64,000 bases of DNA from positions 1,922,001 through 1,986,000 of the forward strand of contig NZ_SCOL01000001.1 in assembly GCF_005503015.1 (NCBI RefSeq). Reading direction: 5' to 3'. Shown here piece after piece: positions 1 to 8,412 of the stretch (positions within the stretch are counted from its first letter, which is position 1; each line of letters starts with the position of its first letter). This DNA comes from Bacillus sp. E(2018). Its GTDB lineage: Bacteria; Bacillota; Bacilli; Bacillales; Fictibacillaceae. The translations under genes were made by a program, and so were the position numbers. Under the pieces are notes generated by a model. That model did no database searches. It worked only from the letters and a program-made list of their open reading frames with translations, and was not told where the DNA came from.

Positions 1-459
1 CATTCTCTCCCATTTCATTCCTTCTTTATCAGTCAAAATATTCTGTGTGGCGTGCCCAAATTCATGAGCAACAATGGTTCTTAAATGCTCTGGTTCTGGT
101 GACAGTTTTTCTAATGCGAACGTAACATTAGGTATAATCTGTCTGTGAGTATATGCATTTGAGCCATAACTACCAACGATAAGGTTAACTTCAACAGGAA
201 ATTGTACTCTATATTCCTCTTCATACTTTTGAACAACATCCTGAATGAGCGGATTTATTAAATCGTGAACGCATTGTATAGACGACCAAGAGTCCTGATA
301 TTTTTTAATTGATAAATCATGTCTTTCCTCTGTATCTTTGCAATGGTAAGAAAAATATTCATGAAAGACAGACGGGTACCTTTTATAATATTCTTTCAAA
401 AACGAGATCGTTGGCTGATAGTTTTGCAGAAAAAATGAAACAGTATCAATAATTTTCAT
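1..459 (-). CDS. Putative zinc metallopeptidase, partial (runs off the window)
   Basis: The N-terminal 153 residues are readable on the minus strand, starting MKIIDTVSFF at 459; the rest lies beyond position 1. The zinc metallopeptidase signature HEFGH sits at about residues 132-136 (the His-Glu-x-x-His pattern supplies two zinc ligands and the catalytic Glu) after a hydrophobic IVA. No signal peptide is visible, so a cytoplasmic enzyme is likely. The third zinc ligand and the family-defining C-terminus are missing, so I can only call it a putative gluzincin-like peptidase; its substrate is unknown. Continuous codon usage and a clean reading frame support a real gene. Confidence 0.7.
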   Translation of the reverse strand, partial: MKIIDTVSFFLQNYQPTISFLKEYYKRYPSVFHEYFSYHCKDTEERHDLSIKKYQDSWSSIQCVHDLINPLIQDVVQKYEEEYRVQFPVEVNLIVGSYGSNAYTHRQIIPNVTFALEKLSPEPEHLRTIVAHEFGHATQNILTDKEGMKWERM

Positions 460-526
460 GTTAATCCTCTTTTCCTATCTCTTTTGCTATCTCAATTCAA
501 TAAAAATCCAAAAAATCCCTTTAAAT

Positions 527-551
527 CAAAAAAACTGCCCGAATGGACAGT
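527..551 (-). terminator. Rho-independent terminator of the acetyltransferase/Dph6-like operon
   Basis: Read leftward, ACTGTCC and GGGCAGT form a 7-bp stem (one G-U pair) with an ATTC loop, followed by a run of seven T. It lies just after the stop codon of the acetyltransferase gene. Confidence 0.8.
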
Positions 552-563
552 TATGAGTCATTA

Positions 564-1088
564 TTATTTAATTAATTTCTCCATTCGAATGTCCGCCCAC
601 ATTCGATCTTGATAATACGTGAAACCCTCGACCCTACCAATTTCTGAGTATCCTAGTTTTTGATAAAGCTTTTGTGCGGTGGTGTTGAATTCAAATACAC
701 CAAGCTCGATGCGTTTCAAACCATTTCTTTTCATTTCATTCTCTAAGTACGACAACGCTTGGTAACCAATTCCTTTACCTCTTCCAACCGATTCACCTAT
801 TGTAATACCTAACCATGCCGTTCCTTCCGTTCTCTTAAGAAGGTGAGGAGGATCGACCATATAGTTCATCTCACCTACTAATTGATCATCTACAAAGATC
901 AAATAAATCTCGTGAAACTCTAAACGTTGATACAAGTCTTCCATCGTGATGATTCGTTTACTTTCGAGTTCTACTCTATCCTTATTCGGTCGTGTTAATG
1001 GAACAAGCTTTGTGTCGTTCTCCCAACGATTTAAAGCTTCTACTACGTTTTCTTCAGGTTTTAACATCTTTCTAAAGTGAATGTTCAT
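564..1088 (-). CDS. GNAT-family N-acetyltransferase
   Basis: A 174-residue protein with the GNAT fold. The acetyl-CoA pyrophosphate-binding loop is visible as GRGKGIG (residues 102-108), followed by the typical C-terminal pattern in which an asparagine-containing strand-helix element (FNTTAQKLYQKLGY) and an Arg/Gly strand close the fold. It would transfer acetyl from acetyl-CoA to an amine; the substrate cannot be read from the sequence. The start overlaps the stop of the upstream Dph6-like gene by 4 bp (ATGA), so the two are translationally coupled. A terminator follows directly. Confidence 0.88.
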   Translation of the reverse strand: MNIHFRKMLKPEENVVEALNRWENDTKLVPLTRPNKDRVELESKRIITMEDLYQRLEFHEIYLIFVDDQLVGEMNYMVDPPHLLKRTEGTAWLGITIGESVGRGKGIGYQALSYLENEMKRNGLKRIELGVFEFNTTAQKLYQKLGYSEIGRVEGFTYYQDRMWADIRMEKLIK

Positions 1089-1777
1089 TTCATAACAGCC
1101 TCCGTATCCTTATCTATGAACCTGCATGAATGTATGTCGAGCGACCATAATCCTGAATTTAAGATAACATCTGAGTGAACAATCTCAAGCCTTTTTCCGA
1201 AGATTGGTCCGTCTACAACAAATGTATGATATTCTCCATGTTCACCCATAGAGCAGCTCTTGGTAACTTCAATATCCTCACAAAAACTTGTATTCAACTC
1301 GCGACCTGTCCAAGTCGAGTCCAATATATCTGCTGAAGCTCGACAAACAATCGACTGAAAACCTAATGAAATAAATTCTTCCAATAGTTCCGAGGCTTGT
1401 TCTTCTAAGATCCATACGGGAAAAAGAGCATCCAGACCTGCTTTTTCCGCAACCTGTTCATTCCATTTCCGGTCTTCTTCCATATACAAACTGCCGAATG
1501 CGATCGCAGCTATCCCAAACCGTTCTTTTATAGAAGTTAAAGACTTTACCAAAGAAACTTCATACTCCCCAGCTGAATCCACCATAATTAAAGGAAGGTC
1601 GATCGCATCTGCTTGTAATTGTAATATTTCTAATGGAATACCATGGGCATGATTTCGTACATCTTCTTCAGAAACCATGGATATCAAGCATACAACTTCA
1701 TGCTTTTCTTGAAGCAATCGATATAGAGCTAAGCAGCTGTCTTTTCCGCCGCTCCAGCTAACAGCTACTTTTTTCAT
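1085..1777 (-). CDS. Dph6-type ATP pyrophosphatase (diphthine--ammonia ligase family)
   Basis: 230 residues. The N-terminal PP-loop SGGKDS (residues 9-14) is the ATP-binding motif of adenine nucleotide alpha-hydrolases, and the later GxEYHTFVVDGP block (GEHGEYHTFVVDGP) is the signature of the Dph6/DUF71 family. In archaea and eukaryotes this family amidates diphthine on EF-2; bacteria lack diphthamide, so the bacterial substrate is different and unknown. It is the first gene of a two-gene operon with an acetyltransferase, which may modify the same or a related small molecule (inference). Confidence 0.85.
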   Translation of the reverse strand: MKKVAVSWSGGKDSCLALYRLLQEKHEVVCLISMVSEEDVRNHAHGIPLEILQLQADAIDLPLIMVDSAGEYEVSLVKSLTSIKERFGIAAIAFGSLYMEEDRKWNEQVAEKAGLDALFPVWILEEQASELLEEFISLGFQSIVCRASADILDSTWTGRELNTSFCEDIEVTKSCSMGEHGEYHTFVVDGPIFGKRLEIVHSDVILNSGLWSLDIHSCRFIDKDTEAVMK

Positions 1778-1801
1778 GTAAAAATCCTCTCTCCCTCTAT
1801 T

Positions 1802-2005
1802 TTAGTCTTCGATATATTCGATGAGATCGCCTGGCTGACATTCTAGTACTTTACACAAGGCATCAAGTGTTGAAAAACGAATCGCTTTTCCTTTTTCATT
1901 TTTAAGTACAGAAAGATTAGCAGGGGTGATATCAACCAGTTCAGACAATCGGTTCAATGACATTTTTCGCTGTGCCATCATAACATCTAATTTTATTCTA
2001 ATCAT
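1802..2005 (-). CDS. YozG-like XRE-family helix-turn-helix regulator
   Basis: 67 residues consisting of one Cro/C1-type HTH (LNRLSELVDITPANLSVLKN) with a C-terminal LECQPGDLIEY motif that is typical of the small YozG/YdzF group. It lies 19 bp downstream of a DUF2975 membrane protein on the same strand. This DUF2975-HTH pairing recurs in Bacillaceae; the HTH is thought to control its own operon, with the membrane partner possibly modulating it. The target is not known. Confidence 0.85.
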   Translation of the reverse strand: MIRIKLDVMMAQRKMSLNRLSELVDITPANLSVLKNEKGKAIRFSTLDALCKVLECQPGDLIEYIED

Positions 2006-2024
2006 TGCAATCCCTACTCCACCT

Positions 2025-2597
2025 TTAGATTGTGTGTTTATTTTCTTCTACTGCCTCTACGGCAACCTTTAGTGCAGAGGCTAGAATCATTACGAAAATC
2101 CCTGTGAAAAACGTATCAACATAAGCTAGTCCTGTATATGTTACAGAAGCGTTCGTTACATGGATTTCCTTAAGTGCTTTGGTCATTAAAAGCTCGTCCA
2201 TAAAGGTAAAAGCTGACCCAAGTACAAGAATGGTGATACCCATCTTGAATAAAACCTTAACGTTCTCCATCATAAATAAACTCTCTTGGTGTAAATTCTG
2301 TAATAATTTCCTCATGAGTCTTAAGAAAATTAATGCAAAAACAAACATAATGATAGAGGTCACCAATGAGAGGACGATGAATTCTTCATCCTTATACAGT
2401 AAAGGTTGCTGATCAAAAACTAACGTTAAGTTGCTATACACAGGATCAAATGCACCGAAAGACTTTACCAATTCCCCTGTTGGACTCATTAAATAAGACA
2501 AATGATATACCAAGGTAAAAATACCAATAAGACCAATAACATAAAAAAGAACTGAGCATAATTTCGCTCCATATTTATAAAAAATTTTCCACTTCAT
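2025..2597 (-). CDS. DUF2975 membrane protein
   Basis: About 190 residues with four predicted membrane segments (for example LCSVLFYVIGLIGIFTLVYH, FIVLSLVTSIIMFVFALIFL, MGITILVLGSAFTFM, TFFTGIFVMILASALKVA). The layout matches the DUF2975 family that is encoded next to YozG-like regulators. I place the start at 2597, because GAGGAG lies 8 nt upstream of that ATG; an upstream in-frame ATG at 2624 has no obvious ribosome binding site. The Arg/Lys-rich N-terminus and the conserved VEAVEENK end agree with the family. Function unknown, perhaps stress or membrane-state sensing. Confidence 0.8.
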   Translation of the reverse strand: MKWKIFYKYGAKLCSVLFYVIGLIGIFTLVYHLSYLMSPTGELVKSFGAFDPVYSNLTLVFDQQPLLYKDEEFIVLSLVTSIIMFVFALIFLRLMRKLLQNLHQESLFMMENVKVLFKMGITILVLGSAFTFMDELLMTKALKEIHVTNASVTYTGLAYVDTFFTGIFVMILASALKVAVEAVEENKHTI

Positions 2598-2699
2598 CTT
2601 TCTGCTCCTCTTCTTTAATTTCATAAATTTAACATACCATAAAAGAAGGACAAAATCTCAATAATCATTATTTTTTTATCGTAAAACAATAAATAATTG

Positions 2700-2728
2700 T
2701 TGAATTTTATAAAATGCGCTGTTATAGT
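2700..2728 (+). promoter_or_regulatory. SigA-type promoter for the DUF418 gene
   Basis: TTGAAT at 2700-2705 and TATAGT at 2723-2728 are separated by 17 bp and lie 60 bp upstream of the ATG. Confidence 0.5.
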
Positions 2729-2787
2729 TATGTCGTCGACGCATTTGTTAGGTATTGGTAATTATGTAGATAAAGGGGATTATTAAC

Positions 2788-3984
2788 ATGTCATTGGTCA
2801 AACAGAGAATTAACATCATCGATAGTATTAGGGGATTTAGTTTATTAGGGATTCTTTTAGCAAACCTACTCATTTTCCAGTTCGGAATCTTTGGAAAGGA
2901 TGAAATTCATTATTATCAATTATCAACCGTTGATACATATGCTTACTACTTCACAAAAGTGGTGATTGAAGGCGCATTCCTTCCCATCTTCATGTTCATC
3001 TTTGGGTACTCTCTCATTCTTATGCGTAACAAGTTAAAGGAAAATAACAAACGCGTAAAGTGGCATCTGTTCAGAAGATTTGCTTTACTGATGACTCTTG
3101 GGATCTTGCATAGTACGTATTTATGGGAAGGAGATATTCTTTTTGTATATGGGCTTATGGGTCTTCTGCTTTTGGTCATGGTAAATCGCAAACCAAAGAC
3201 ACTATTGATTTGGGCTGTTCTACTATTCTCTCTTCTCTTCATTGGCTCTCTGTTTGAGGCAGAAGAAATCAAAATGATTCGTGCTGATAAGATAGATTTA
3301 TACATGAAACAAACACAAGAGATCTATGGATCAGGAACGTACTCAGAAATAAGAGCACACAGTCTTGATGACGAAATGCTTGATATGAGTGGTGGTGAAG
3401 CCGCCTTCATGTTATTCTTAACTCCTTTTGTTCTTAGTCCGATGTTTCTGATTGGTATGTATGCAGCACATCGAAAATGGCTGCAAAACACGTCTTCTAA
3501 GATCAAACAGTTCACAATCCTAAGTGGTTTATTTATACCAATCGGTCTCTTACTAAAAGCTACTCCTCTCCTCAGCAAGCAGTGGGATTATCGTTTAGAT
3601 ATGAGTATGATCGGAGGAAGTATGCTTGCGATCGGTTATATCAGTCTGTTCGTTTACATGTACAACCATCAGAAGTTCAAACGCTTTTTAAGTGGTTTTG
3701 AAAGTATGGGAAAACTATCATTAACAAACTACCTCATGCAATCTATGATTTGTACATTTCTATTTTACGGCTATGGTTTAGGTTGGTTTGGTGATCTTGG
3801 TGTAATTCTGGCCACTGTAGTAGGTGTTATTATCTTCGGAACTCAAGCATTCCTTAGTTCCTTTTATTTAAAACATCTGCCCATCGGTCCCATTGAATAT
3901 CTTGCACGCTTGGTCGTCTACTTAAAGATACCTAAATTCAAAAAGCATACTTCTTTAGAGGATAATCATAGAAAAGCGATATAA
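2788..3984 (+). CDS. DUF418 (YeiB-like) multispanning membrane protein
   Basis: 398 residues with about ten membrane segments. The opening IDSIRGFSLLGILLANLL and the C-terminal FESMGKLSLTNYLMQSMI...GPIEYLARLVVY block are the hallmarks of the YeiB/DUF418 family, which belongs to the acyltransferase-3-related superfamily. B. subtilis paralogues include YxaH and YrkO. The family's substrate is unknown; some members are linked to transport or modification of envelope molecules. The gene stands alone, with its own promoter and a strong terminator. Confidence 0.88.
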   Translation: MSLVKQRINIIDSIRGFSLLGILLANLLIFQFGIFGKDEIHYYQLSTVDTYAYYFTKVVIEGAFLPIFMFIFGYSLILMRNKLKENNKRVKWHLFRRFALLMTLGILHSTYLWEGDILFVYGLMGLLLLVMVNRKPKTLLIWAVLLFSLLFIGSLFEAEEIKMIRADKIDLYMKQTQEIYGSGTYSEIRAHSLDDEMLDMSGGEAAFMLFLTPFVLSPMFLIGMYAAHRKWLQNTSSKIKQFTILSGLFIPIGLLLKATPLLSKQWDYRLDMSMIGGSMLAIGYISLFVYMYNHQKFKRFLSGFESMGKLSLTNYLMQSMICTFLFYGYGLGWFGDLGVILATVVGVIIFGTQAFLSSFYLKHLPIGPIEYLARLVVYLKIPKFKKHTSLEDNHRKAI

Positions 3985-3989
3985 ATACA

Positions 3990-4021
3990 GATAGCTGTCC
4001 ACACAGGGACAGCTATCTTTT
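3990..4021 (+). terminator. Strong rho-independent terminator
   Basis: An 11-bp stem, GATAGCTGTCC paired with GGACAGCTATC, is followed by TTTTG. It closes the DUF418 gene and, read from the other side, lies just beyond the small minus-strand gene at 4031. Confidence 0.9.
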
Positions 4022-4030
4022 GTTTCACTA

Positions 4031-4174
4031 TTATTTCTCATCTAGTCGATTCGCTATTCTTTTTAGCGATTGATTCATTTGATACAGCATAACCAACACA
4101 AAGATTCCTACTCCTATTGGTATTAAAAATGTAAATAAACCCATTAACGCTAGTCCTGACGCTCCATATTCCAT
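4031..4174 (-). CDS. Small single-pass membrane protein (47 aa)
   Basis: The minus strand encodes MEYGASGLALMGLFTFLIPI..., with one hydrophobic segment at about residues 8-31 and a basic, polar C-terminal tail (NQSLKRIANRLDEK). A GAGGTGG ribosome binding site precedes the ATG by a suitable distance. It sits 21 bp downstream of the nucleotidyltransferase gene in the same orientation, probably cotranscribed. I do not recognise a family; the layout (short N-terminus, one helix, amphipathic cytosolic tail) is common in small Bacillus membrane proteins. Confidence 0.6.
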   Translation of the reverse strand: MEYGASGLALMGLFTFLIPIGVGIFVLVMLYQMNQSLKRIANRLDEK

Positions 4175-4195
4175 ACACTCACCACCTCATGCAAA

Positions 4196-5047
4196 TTAAT
4201 AATCAAGGAGAACTTTCTTGAAAATCTCTTCTTCCCAATTCTGTTCATACGTAATTTCGACCACTTTACATAACTCTTTATGTAACTTTTGAAATTCAGG
4301 TAGAATATTCTTTAAAACTTCTAACATGTCTTCTTCAGTATCGTTGTAGCGCCATGCAGATAGAAGCATGCGCTGTGCTTCAACGAGTGGACTTCTGGTT
4401 CCTTCCACCTTTGACCAATCTCCAAACGTATTCGGTTGCAGACCTGCATTCATATACCATCCAGACACCATAGAATAGATCATGTTTTCTAAGCATTGTT
4501 TTGCGTATGAAAGTTCACTTCGCATGATTCGCCTATAGAACTCATGAACGTATGCAAAGAATTTAGTACGCCAGATCTCTACTTCTTCTATTGTTGGTGA
4601 GTAGGATAGCTGAAGTGATTGTTGCCTTATGGAGTTTACATGACCTTCAGGATCGTAAACTATTTTTAAATGCTGCATCCAAATTGAAGGTTGAAGATCT
4701 ATCTTCTTGTAGTAAAAAGAGTCTACTTTAATAAAGAAGTCATAATGAGCGATAGTATAGTTTGTCCAAGGAAAATCTTCATAGAAAAGAACTTCCCCCC
4801 AATTGGCCGCTCTTTTCTTTTTATTCTCTCGAAACTTCTCAAAAACGGCGTCTTGCACGATAACACGAAGATCAATATCTGAATAGAGATCTGTGTTTCC
4901 TTTTCCGATCGACCCACCATAAAAAACTGCTAAAACATTGTTATCTGCCACTAGATCTTGTTCTATAGTTCTCATTAATTTTTTCCTTAGTAACGGCAGT
5001 TCTCCATCCCTCTTTTTATTGAAATTCCTTAAAGCTTCAAATCCCAC
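4196..5047 (-). CDS. Nucleotidyltransferase-domain protein (aminoglycoside adenylyltransferase-like)
   Basis: 283 residues. The pol-beta-type nucleotidyltransferase motif is clear: GGS at 44-46, then paired aspartates D57 and D59 in SDIDLRV. These normally bind the two catalytic metal ions. The remainder is helical with Trp/Tyr-rich segments, as in stand-alone antibiotic adenylyltransferase-like enzymes. It would transfer an AMP moiety to a small molecule; aminoglycoside activity is possible but not shown. It is followed by a 47-residue membrane protein. Confidence 0.75.
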   Translation of the reverse strand: MGFEALRNFNKKRDGELPLLRKKLMRTIEQDLVADNNVLAVFYGGSIGKGNTDLYSDIDLRVIVQDAVFEKFRENKKKRAANWGEVLFYEDFPWTNYTIAHYDFFIKVDSFYYKKIDLQPSIWMQHLKIVYDPEGHVNSIRQQSLQLSYSPTIEEVEIWRTKFFAYVHEFYRRIMRSELSYAKQCLENMIYSMVSGWYMNAGLQPNTFGDWSKVEGTRSPLVEAQRMLLSAWRYNDTEEDMLEVLKNILPEFQKLHKELCKVVEITYEQNWEEEIFKKVLLDY

Positions 5048-5174
5048 TCATTGAAAACCAGCTCCCTATTATCATCTTCTTTTCATATTCCTCTTAAAGG
5101 AGGATTGTACCTTCTAATTGGATAAAAAAGGTTTTTCAAATAAATATTAGAAAAGGTTATGGGTTAGGAAAAAA

Positions 5175-5202
5175 TCCAACCTTTATTAAAATGAATCGTC
5201 TA
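5175..5202 (+). promoter_or_regulatory. Candidate autoregulatory ECF-sigma promoter
   Basis: TCCAAC (5175-5180) and CGTCTA (5197-5202) are separated by 16 bp and resemble SigM/SigV-class promoters (AAC-type -35, CGTC -10). The site lies 33 bp upstream of the sigma gene, as expected for autoregulation. An imperfect inverted repeat (GGTTAGGA/TCCAACC) overlaps the -35. Confidence 0.5.
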
Positions 5203-5234
5203 TAGTTAAATGACTTTTTCTATGAGGGATGCAG

Positions 5235-5789
5235 ATGAAACCAAATCCATTACAGAATCAAACATATGATTACCGTGAAGAACAATTAAAACGCATTATA
5301 AAACAGTATGGAGAAAGCATCTTACGACTTTGTTATTCCTATGTTAAAGATCAAGCAAAGTCTGAGGACATTCTTCAAGATACGATGTTAACGGTTTACT
5401 TACAGATGGATAATCTACGTGAGAAACAAGCGATTAAAAGCTGGATCTATCGAATTGCAATAAACAAGTGCAAAGATTATTTAAAGAGCTGGCATTACAA
5501 GCAATCGAGGCTTTCTCAGATGCTATCTTTCACAGCCTCTAATGAAAAATCGATAGAGTTAAAGTTAATTATCCAAGATGAAACAGAGCAACTTATTCAA
5601 GAAATTCTGAAACTAAAGCCTAAGTATAGAGAAGTTATTCTCTTATTTTATTACGAGGAGTTATCACTGCAAGAAATTGAACAAATTCTGAAGCTAAAAT
5701 CTACAACAGTTAAGTCAAGACTCTATCAAGCCCGACAACTTCTTAAAAGTAGATTAGAGAAAACGGGGGGATCTACATTTGGAAGATAA
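5235..5789 (+). CDS. ECF-type RNA polymerase sigma factor
   Basis: About 184 residues. Region 2 (SILRLCYSYVKDQAKSEDILQDT...SWIYRIAINKCKDYLK) binds the -10 element, and region 4 (LKPKYREVILLFYYEELSLQEIEQILKLKSTTVKSRLYQAR) binds the -35; the linker is short, as in ECF (group IV) sigma factors. The start at 5235 is preferred because GAGGG ends 6 nt upstream; an in-frame ATG at 5229 overlaps it. The 3' end overlaps the next gene by 11 bp. A promoter of the ECF class upstream suggests it drives its own operon. The activating stress is unknown. Confidence 0.9.
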   Translation: MKPNPLQNQTYDYREEQLKRIIKQYGESILRLCYSYVKDQAKSEDILQDTMLTVYLQMDNLREKQAIKSWIYRIAINKCKDYLKSWHYKQSRLSQMLSFTASNEKSIELKLIIQDETEQLIQEILKLKPKYREVILLFYYEELSLQEIEQILKLKSTTVKSRLYQARQLLKSRLEKTGGSTFGR

Positions 5790-6375
5790 ACTACAACAAC
5801 TAAAAAAACATATGGATCAACGATTATATAGACATATCAAACTTACCTCGCAAATGGAAAGAGGGATTTTACTTAGTATGAAAGAAAAAAAAACCGTGAA
5901 ACCTTCGTTCTATTTTGCGAAAGACCTTATGATTACGGCGCTAGTCTTACTTTTCGTGACAACTAGTATTCCACTTCTCGTTTCAAAAACAGGAAATCAT
6001 TCGTCAACAAGTTATATGTCTATACCGTTTTTAACAAAAGCTGAAAATTTGGCTAAACAAAAAGGATTGACCGATGAAATTTATAACCTTCAACAAAGTG
6101 AAGATTCCTTCTCCATGGAAGTGATGATTTCAGACAAGCGTGAAAGAAGTGATTATAAAAAGGATGTAGAAGAAGTGTTAACAACATACTCAAGACTATA
6201 TCAAAAGCTTTACCCACATCGAAAAAGCGTGTGGGACATGAAAGATGTGACTGTATATCTTTCGATTTATAGAGAAAACCCGGCTGCTTATGATAACGGG
6301 AATGCAAATAACTACATACTTATCGCACACAAACCTGCAGGATCAATCGGCATTGAATGGAGCTTGCCAAGATGA
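5779..6375 (+). CDS. Putative anti-sigma factor, single-pass membrane protein
   Basis: 198 residues, TTG start with GGGGGG 8 nt upstream, overlapping the sigma gene by 11 bp. Residues 1-45 form a charged cytosolic helix region, residues ~49-68 form one membrane helix (DLMITALVLLFVTTSIPLLV), and the rest is extracytoplasmic. This is the usual architecture of an ECF anti-sigma factor. No HxxxCxxC zinc anti-sigma motif is present, so it is a non-zinc type. The role is inferred from position and topology. It is followed by ABC permease genes with a 4-bp overlap. Confidence 0.75.
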   Translation: MEDKLQQLKKHMDQRLYRHIKLTSQMERGILLSMKEKKTVKPSFYFAKDLMITALVLLFVTTSIPLLVSKTGNHSSTSYMSIPFLTKAENLAKQKGLTDEIYNLQQSEDSFSMEVMISDKRERSDYKKDVEEVLTTYSRLYQKLYPHRKSVWDMKDVTVYLSIYRENPAAYDNGNANNYILIAHKPAGSIGIEWSLPR

Positions 6376-7247
6376 ATAAAGTAATGAGCGGGGTCAAACA
6401 TTCTTTATCCACAAGTATTCAACTATTCTTGTCATTAGCAGGAATTATAGCATTAGGTGCTACACCGGCCCTTTTTAATGGGCTTTCGTTAAATATCACA
6501 CAATATTTCCAATCATTCAAAAACCTAGTTGCAAGTTTACTTGAACCTTCTACTTTAACGTATTCCTATTATAAAGTTGTACGTCCGTTATTTCCTGAAA
6601 TCTTAATCCGATACAAAGAATCTATCACTATATTTGCTAGCTCATTCATCATCTCATTAATACTAGCGGTACTTATCGTTTATTTTCTTACCTGCCTTGA
6701 TCCTAAAATTGTTCACAAAATTAAGCAGAGCCTTATATACCTTGAATCTTTACCAGATATTTTAATCATTATGATCTTACAGTTGTTTATCGTTTGGTTG
6801 TTTAAAAAGACCGGAATACTCGTTGTGGAAGTTGCAGCAGCTGGTGATCAAAAGATAAGAGCACTTCCGATTATCTGTTTAAGTATTCCTACAACCATTA
6901 TGTTTACGAAAATTTTACTTTTTCGTACAGAAGAAGAGTATGAAAAGCCTTATGTATCACTAGCAAGTGGTAAAGGTTTAAGTCATTTCACTGTATTTTT
7001 CAAACATGTGTTAAGAAACGTCTTACTTCGCTTCTTCTTTTTTACAAAAACCAACATATAGCTTATGTTATCCAACCTTTATATTATTGAATATTTTTTT
7101 AACTCTATTGGGATATTCATTTTTGTAAAAGACTATAACAGTATTGAAACTTTTACAGTTGCATTATTACTCATCTACGTACCTATTTTTATTTATTTCC
7201 AGCTGTTCAGACTATTTACGTCACATCTTTTAAAAGAGGTCGACTAA
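6372..7247 (+). pseudogene. Dipeptide-type ABC permease (DppB-like) with an in-frame TAG
   Basis: The reading frame runs 292 codons from 6372 (ATGA overlap with the anti-sigma gene) but contains one TAG at 7059-7061. Both halves are in the same frame: the first 229 codons have the membrane helices and the EAA-like cytoplasmic loop (PYVSLASGKGLSHFTVFFKHVLRN), and the rest continues with LMLSNLYIIEYFFN, the expected next helix of OppB/DppB permeases. TGG (Trp) to TAG is the simplest explanation. It could be a true nonsense mutation, a sequencing error or suppressed; as written the protein would lose its last two helices. It forms a pair with the following permease. Confidence 0.75.
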
Positions 7248-7248
7248 T

Positions 7249-8268
7249 ATGTGGTATTATTTCATACGCCAAAAAAGAGCTGTAACTGCTCTTCTGTATT
7301 TAGTAACTCTTGTTCTATTAAGTATTGGAAATTCAGTTATCTATGATGGTGAGATCAGAAGAGTATCCTTACTTTTTGATGAAAATGGCACAGTGAGTGC
7401 TGCACCGTTTGCACCTTCAGCTGAATTCTTATTAGGAACAGACCGTAAAGGGTACGATTTGCTTCATCTCATAATTGAAGGCGCAAAGTGGACAATAGGG
7501 GCTGGACTACTTATCACTTTTATGCGTATTTTTATCGGCTTATTACTAGCGATAACCCTTGCTAAATGTAACAAACCACTTTTCCGATGCTTTGAGTCTT
7601 TTTTTGATAGTTTTTCAGTTATTCCAATGACTATGATTTCCTATTTCCTCTTGCAACACGTCCTAACTTTTACTAACGGTACTACACCAGAACCCTTTTA
7701 TCTAAGGGTTGGCTTTCAGATGATGATCTTAATCATATTCGCCGTTCCAACGATTACTTTTTATTTAGGAAATGAAATAAAATTATTACTCCATGAAGAA
7801 TTTGTGCGTTCTGCAAAAATATTAGGTGGCCGTTATCCTCATCTTCTAAGAAAACATATTGCCCCCCATCTCAATCCCATACTTATCATCTTGTTTCTGC
7901 AGCAATTCATTCAAGTTCTTGTCATCTTAATACACTTAGGAGTACTACAAGTATTTTTTGGGGGAACTATTGTCTTTCATGGGGGAGATATTGATTCTGT
8001 TACTCATGAATGGACGGGTTTACTAGGGATGTATTATCCATCGTTTATGTCGCATCCTTGGATTCCACTTGTCCCCATTCTTTTTTTCACATTAACCATA
8101 ATCGCATGTACATTTATACTTTCAGGATTGGAGAAGGCTTACCTATTCTCTAAACAAAAAAGCTTTAGAGATCATACAAAGCCCATTGAGGTAATACCAG
8201 CTACACCATCTTTTTCATTTATTAAAAAGGATAAAACGAAAAAAACTCATTTCCCTTTAGATGGGTAA
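7249..8268 (+). CDS. Dipeptide-type ABC permease (DppC-like)
   Basis: 339 residues with an N-terminal membrane helix, an extracellular loop with GTDRKGYDLLHLII (the OppC/DppC N-terminal signature), then about five helices and an EAA-type loop (EEFVRSAKILGGRYPHLLRKHIAPHL) that contacts an ATPase. It starts 1 bp after the preceding permease frame with a GAGGT site. No binding protein or ATPase gene lies nearby, so it must borrow one or act in a reduced complex. Its operon with an ECF sigma factor suggests the permease pair is part of an envelope stress response (inference). Confidence 0.82.
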   Translation: MWYYFIRQKRAVTALLYLVTLVLLSIGNSVIYDGEIRRVSLLFDENGTVSAAPFAPSAEFLLGTDRKGYDLLHLIIEGAKWTIGAGLLITFMRIFIGLLLAITLAKCNKPLFRCFESFFDSFSVIPMTMISYFLLQHVLTFTNGTTPEPFYLRVGFQMMILIIFAVPTITFYLGNEIKLLLHEEFVRSAKILGGRYPHLLRKHIAPHLNPILIILFLQQFIQVLVILIHLGVLQVFFGGTIVFHGGDIDSVTHEWTGLLGMYYPSFMSHPWIPLVPILFFTLTIIACTFILSGLEKAYLFSKQKSFRDHTKPIEVIPATPSFSFIKKDKTKKTHFPLDG

Positions 8269-8281
8269 TGAGCTTTATTTT
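8246..8281 (+). terminator. Terminator overlapping the end of the permease gene
   Basis: CTCATT-T-CCC pairs with GGG-T-AATGAG around a TTTAGAT loop, followed by CTTTATTTT. The T-run is interrupted, so efficiency is uncertain. Confidence 0.55.
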
Positions 8282-8412
8282 GCACTAGAATTCTCTTCTT
8301 AATTTCTGTTTAGATTCATACGTTTTTGTGTCTGCCAAACGTGGATCATACTTGGAACACCAACGCTCATACTCACGATACATAATTATCCAATCGTCCG
8401 TTAGTATTAACT

